Shown: positions 5,591-7,149 of the stretch, piece by piece
Numbering within the stretch: the first letter of the stretch is position 1
Layout of the letters: every line of letters begins with the position of its first letter
Source of the DNA: Chitinivibrionales bacterium
Lineage (GTDB): Bacteria > Fibrobacterota > Chitinivibrionia > Chitinivibrionales > JANQEN01
Direction: 5' to 3'
Assembly (NCBI GenBank): GCA_030593665.1
Contig: JAUVGS010000105.1
Location: forward strand, 1 to 7,149
Length of the DNA stretch: 7,149 nt
Program-made: the position numbers and the translations under genes
Notes under the pieces: generated by a model
The model's input: only the letters and a program-made list of their open reading frames with translations
Database searches by the model: none
Told to the model about the DNA's origin: nothing

Positions 5591-5891
5591 AGCGTTTTAT
5601 TCATGAAAAATTTTTCGAACTACGGTGGATTCAAATAGTAATATACCATCCCTTTTCATGAGAATTATCAGAAATTTCTATTTTTAATGAATCTGACACG
5701 AAAATTATGAGGATTTCTTCCCTGCGAATTTTATTAACAATCCTCGGGGTAATAGGTAGATTGCTTAGGTGTGTTACAATTTGTACGTTATTAATACTAA
5801 ATAAATATGTATTTTAGATAGAGATTGTTTAAATTAATAGAGAGTAAAGAGACGCTATCTATATATCCATTTTTTTTAAAAGAGGATTTGT
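5591..5891. other. Divergent intergenic region, about 300 bp, AT-rich
   Basis: This separates the minus-strand membrane protein gene from the plus-strand C25 peptidase gene, so it should carry promoters for both. I see no confident sigma-70 pair. Possible -10 elements are TACAAT (5775-5780, plus) and a TATATT on the minus strand near 5640-5650, both without a good -35. A 12-base palindrome GAAAAATTTTTC (5605-5616) lies just upstream of the minus-strand start, and a 7-bp inverted repeat TAGATAG/CTATCTA (5815-5821/5855-5861) precedes a T block (5869-5877) before the C25 ribosome binding site. These are weak signals in AT-rich DNA. No RNA gene or convincing small gene was found. Confidence 0.4.
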
Positions 5892-7149
5892 ATGAAAAAA
5901 CTTACGTTTCTATTTCTGCTGCTGCTTCTTGTACCAGTGACAGGCTGGTCAAAACCATCCATCAATTTGAAGGCCTCGGCAAAGGGATATACCTTTAATT
6001 ATGCAGTACCGGAGTGGCATGCTATGACAGTGGATACACTGGGAAATCCTGCGGCGGAGGGATACCGTGCCGCACAATTCGCACGCCTATCCATTCCCGA
6101 TTATTTTGAGACCGATCAGGTTGGAAAAGCGGAACTTCCCGCACTTACCTTCAATCTGGTAATCTCTGATCCGGCTAATAAACCGGGTTTCGAGGTATTA
6201 CATCCGGTATCGGAAACAATCACACTTAATCAGCGGGTGTATCCTGTACAACCGCCCTATCCAAAGTGCACCAGGATAGCTGATCGATTGTTTATAATCG
6301 ACCGGGATTATTATAATTCCGCCGGGGAAAAAAATCCCGTTGCTACAGTTTCTAAAGTATCCAGGATACGGGGTATCAATTATGTCACCATCACCGTTAC
6401 ACCCTTTTCCTACAATCCGGCAACGAATTCACTCACCATTCTGAAAAATTTTACCTTACAAATAAACACACCGACTACCACCAAATACACAAACTTTCAG
6501 TCAAAGGAATTTGCAAAATTATTACGTGGCACCATGGAGAATTTTAATGATATGGTACAGTGTTCAGATTTCAGGGAAAAGGAAAATTACCTGATTATAA
6601 CCGCACCTGAGTATGAATCGGATATGCAGGAGTTTGTTAATTTTCGAAAGGCACGCTATAATGTCGATCTTTTCACTACCGGTACCACCGGTACATCGTC
6701 AAGTAATATAATCAGTTTCATTAAAGATCGATACAATAATGCAACGACCAAACCGACATGCCTTTTACTCGTTGGTGACACTGATAAGATTCCTAAATCC
6801 AGCAGTGTTGATCTTATGTATGCTTCAATGGAGGGCAACAACAGACATGATATTTTTACCGGCAGGTTTTCAGTACGGAGTTCAACAGAACTACAAAATA
6901 TGATTTCCAAGACAATATTTATGGAAAGTAACCTGGCACAAATAGAAAAGCGGGCTGTGTTCTTAGGCGGCGTCGATGCCGGAAACGGTAGTATTGCAGA
7001 AGCCACCCATAACTATACTATAGGGAAATATTTTGATCCGAATGGATTTGAATGTGTTAAACTGTATTGCAACAGCAATTCAATCCAGAAAAGTCAGCTC
7101 ACTAAAGAACTGAATGATGGAGTGATTTTTGCCCCTTATTCCGGCCATG
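5892..7149 (+). CDS. Gingipain-like C25 cysteine peptidase, secreted; 3' end outside window
   Basis: Secreted cysteine endopeptidase precursor; 419 codons are visible and the frame is open at the right edge. The start ATG 5892 follows AGAGGA (5881-5886) at 5 bases. Residues 1-20 are a signal peptide (MKK, then a Leu-rich core, cleavage near GWSK). Residues 21-225 are a beta-rich propeptide-like region. The C25 catalytic domain starts near 233: YLIITAPEY (233-241), SNIISFIKDRY (271-281), PTCLLLVGDTDKIP (288-301), HDIFTGRFSV (319-328) and SKTIFME. The visible part stops at APYSGH, where His419 corresponds to the catalytic His of the GHG motif; the nucleophilic Cys, expected some 30 residues on, is not in the window. 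In Bacteroidota and Fibrobacterota such enzymes are often exported by the type IX system through a C-terminal domain, which cannot be checked here. Target substrates are unknown. Confidence 0.87.
   Translation, partial: MKKLTFLFLLLLLVPVTGWSKPSINLKASAKGYTFNYAVPEWHAMTVDTLGNPAAEGYRAAQFARLSIPDYFETDQVGKAELPALTFNLVISDPANKPGFEVLHPVSETITLNQRVYPVQPPYPKCTRIADRLFIIDRDYYNSAGEKNPVATVSKVSRIRGINYVTITVTPFSYNPATNSLTILKNFTLQINTPTTTKYTNFQSKEFAKLLRGTMENFNDMVQCSDFREKENYLIITAPEYESDMQEFVNFRKARYNVDLFTTGTTGTSSSNIISFIKDRYNNATTKPTCLLLVGDTDKIPKSSSVDLMYASMEGNNRHDIFTGRFSVRSSTELQNMISKTIFMESNLAQIEKRAVFLGGVDAGNGSIAEATHNYTIGKYFDPNGFECVKLYCNSNSIQKSQLTKELNDGVIFAPYSGH

Noticed and set aside
3218..5638. Several plus-strand frames opposite the membrane protein gene (such as 3218-3553, 4455-4790 and 5339-5638)
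   Set aside because: They are antisense shadows of a long, well-supported minus-strand gene and encode no recognisable motifs.
5709..5745. 7-bp inverted repeat GAGGATT / AATCCTC in the intergenic region as a riboswitch or operator
   Set aside because: It is short, with a 23-base loop and no conserved aptamer-like sequence; chance is a sufficient explanation.
5707..5817. 36-codon hydrophobic plus-strand frame (MRISSLRILLTILG...) in the divergent intergenic region
   Set aside because: It has no Shine-Dalgarno and no recognisable family; AT-rich DNA readily yields short hydrophobic peptides.
1..7149. CRISPR array or tandem repeat array
   Set aside because: No regularly spaced direct repeats were found; the only repeat clusters are the three-copy motif at 1981-2085 and the IS ends.

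Overview
The window is a 7.1 kb piece of a bacterial chromosome of moderate GC content. The tRNA carries an encoded CCA end, Shine-Dalgarno sites are recognisable, and one promoter is close to the sigma-70 consensus. A Minf_1886-family gene, a gingipain-like (C25) secreted peptidase and a membrane protein fused to a spermidine-synthase-like domain with a TPR would fit a free-living Gram-negative of the FCB/PVC/Fibrobacterota kind. This placement is inference only; no marker gene settles it.

Layout. (1) 1-1756, plus strand: a LysM/OapA-like plus M23 endopeptidase open through the left edge, overlapping by 26 bases a small Minf_1886-family gene. (2) 1753-1927: a compact tRNA-Phe(GAA) unit with promoter, tRNA and intrinsic terminator; its -35 box contains the stop codon of the preceding gene. 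(3) 1928-3052: a 'graveyard'. Reading away from the tRNA it holds the first ~11 codons of a minus-strand AAA-ATPase-type gene (MFIGRDKELAS, with its own ribosome binding site), a 105-bp stretch with three copies of GTCGATTTYGTGA, an internally deleted IS1634-type insertion sequence of 895 bp with perfect 21-bp terminal inverted repeats, and the ribosome binding site plus first codons (MRVLFSY) of another minus-strand gene cut exactly at the IS end. (4) 3053-5590, minus strand: an 845-residue membrane protein with a duplicated membrane module, a spermidine-synthase-like methyltransferase-fold domain and a C-terminal TPR. (5) 5591-5891: a divergent intergenic region. (6) 5892 to the right edge: the signal peptide, propeptide region and first part of the catalytic domain of a C25 (gingipain-like) peptidase, ending at the predicted catalytic histidine.

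The two intact envelope-related genes (M23 and C25) point to cell-wall and extracellular proteolysis, but nothing ties them into one pathway. No new multi-gene system is evident. The most informative part is the tRNA-Phe downstream region, where the starts of at least two genes and a decayed IS are butted together by rearrangements.
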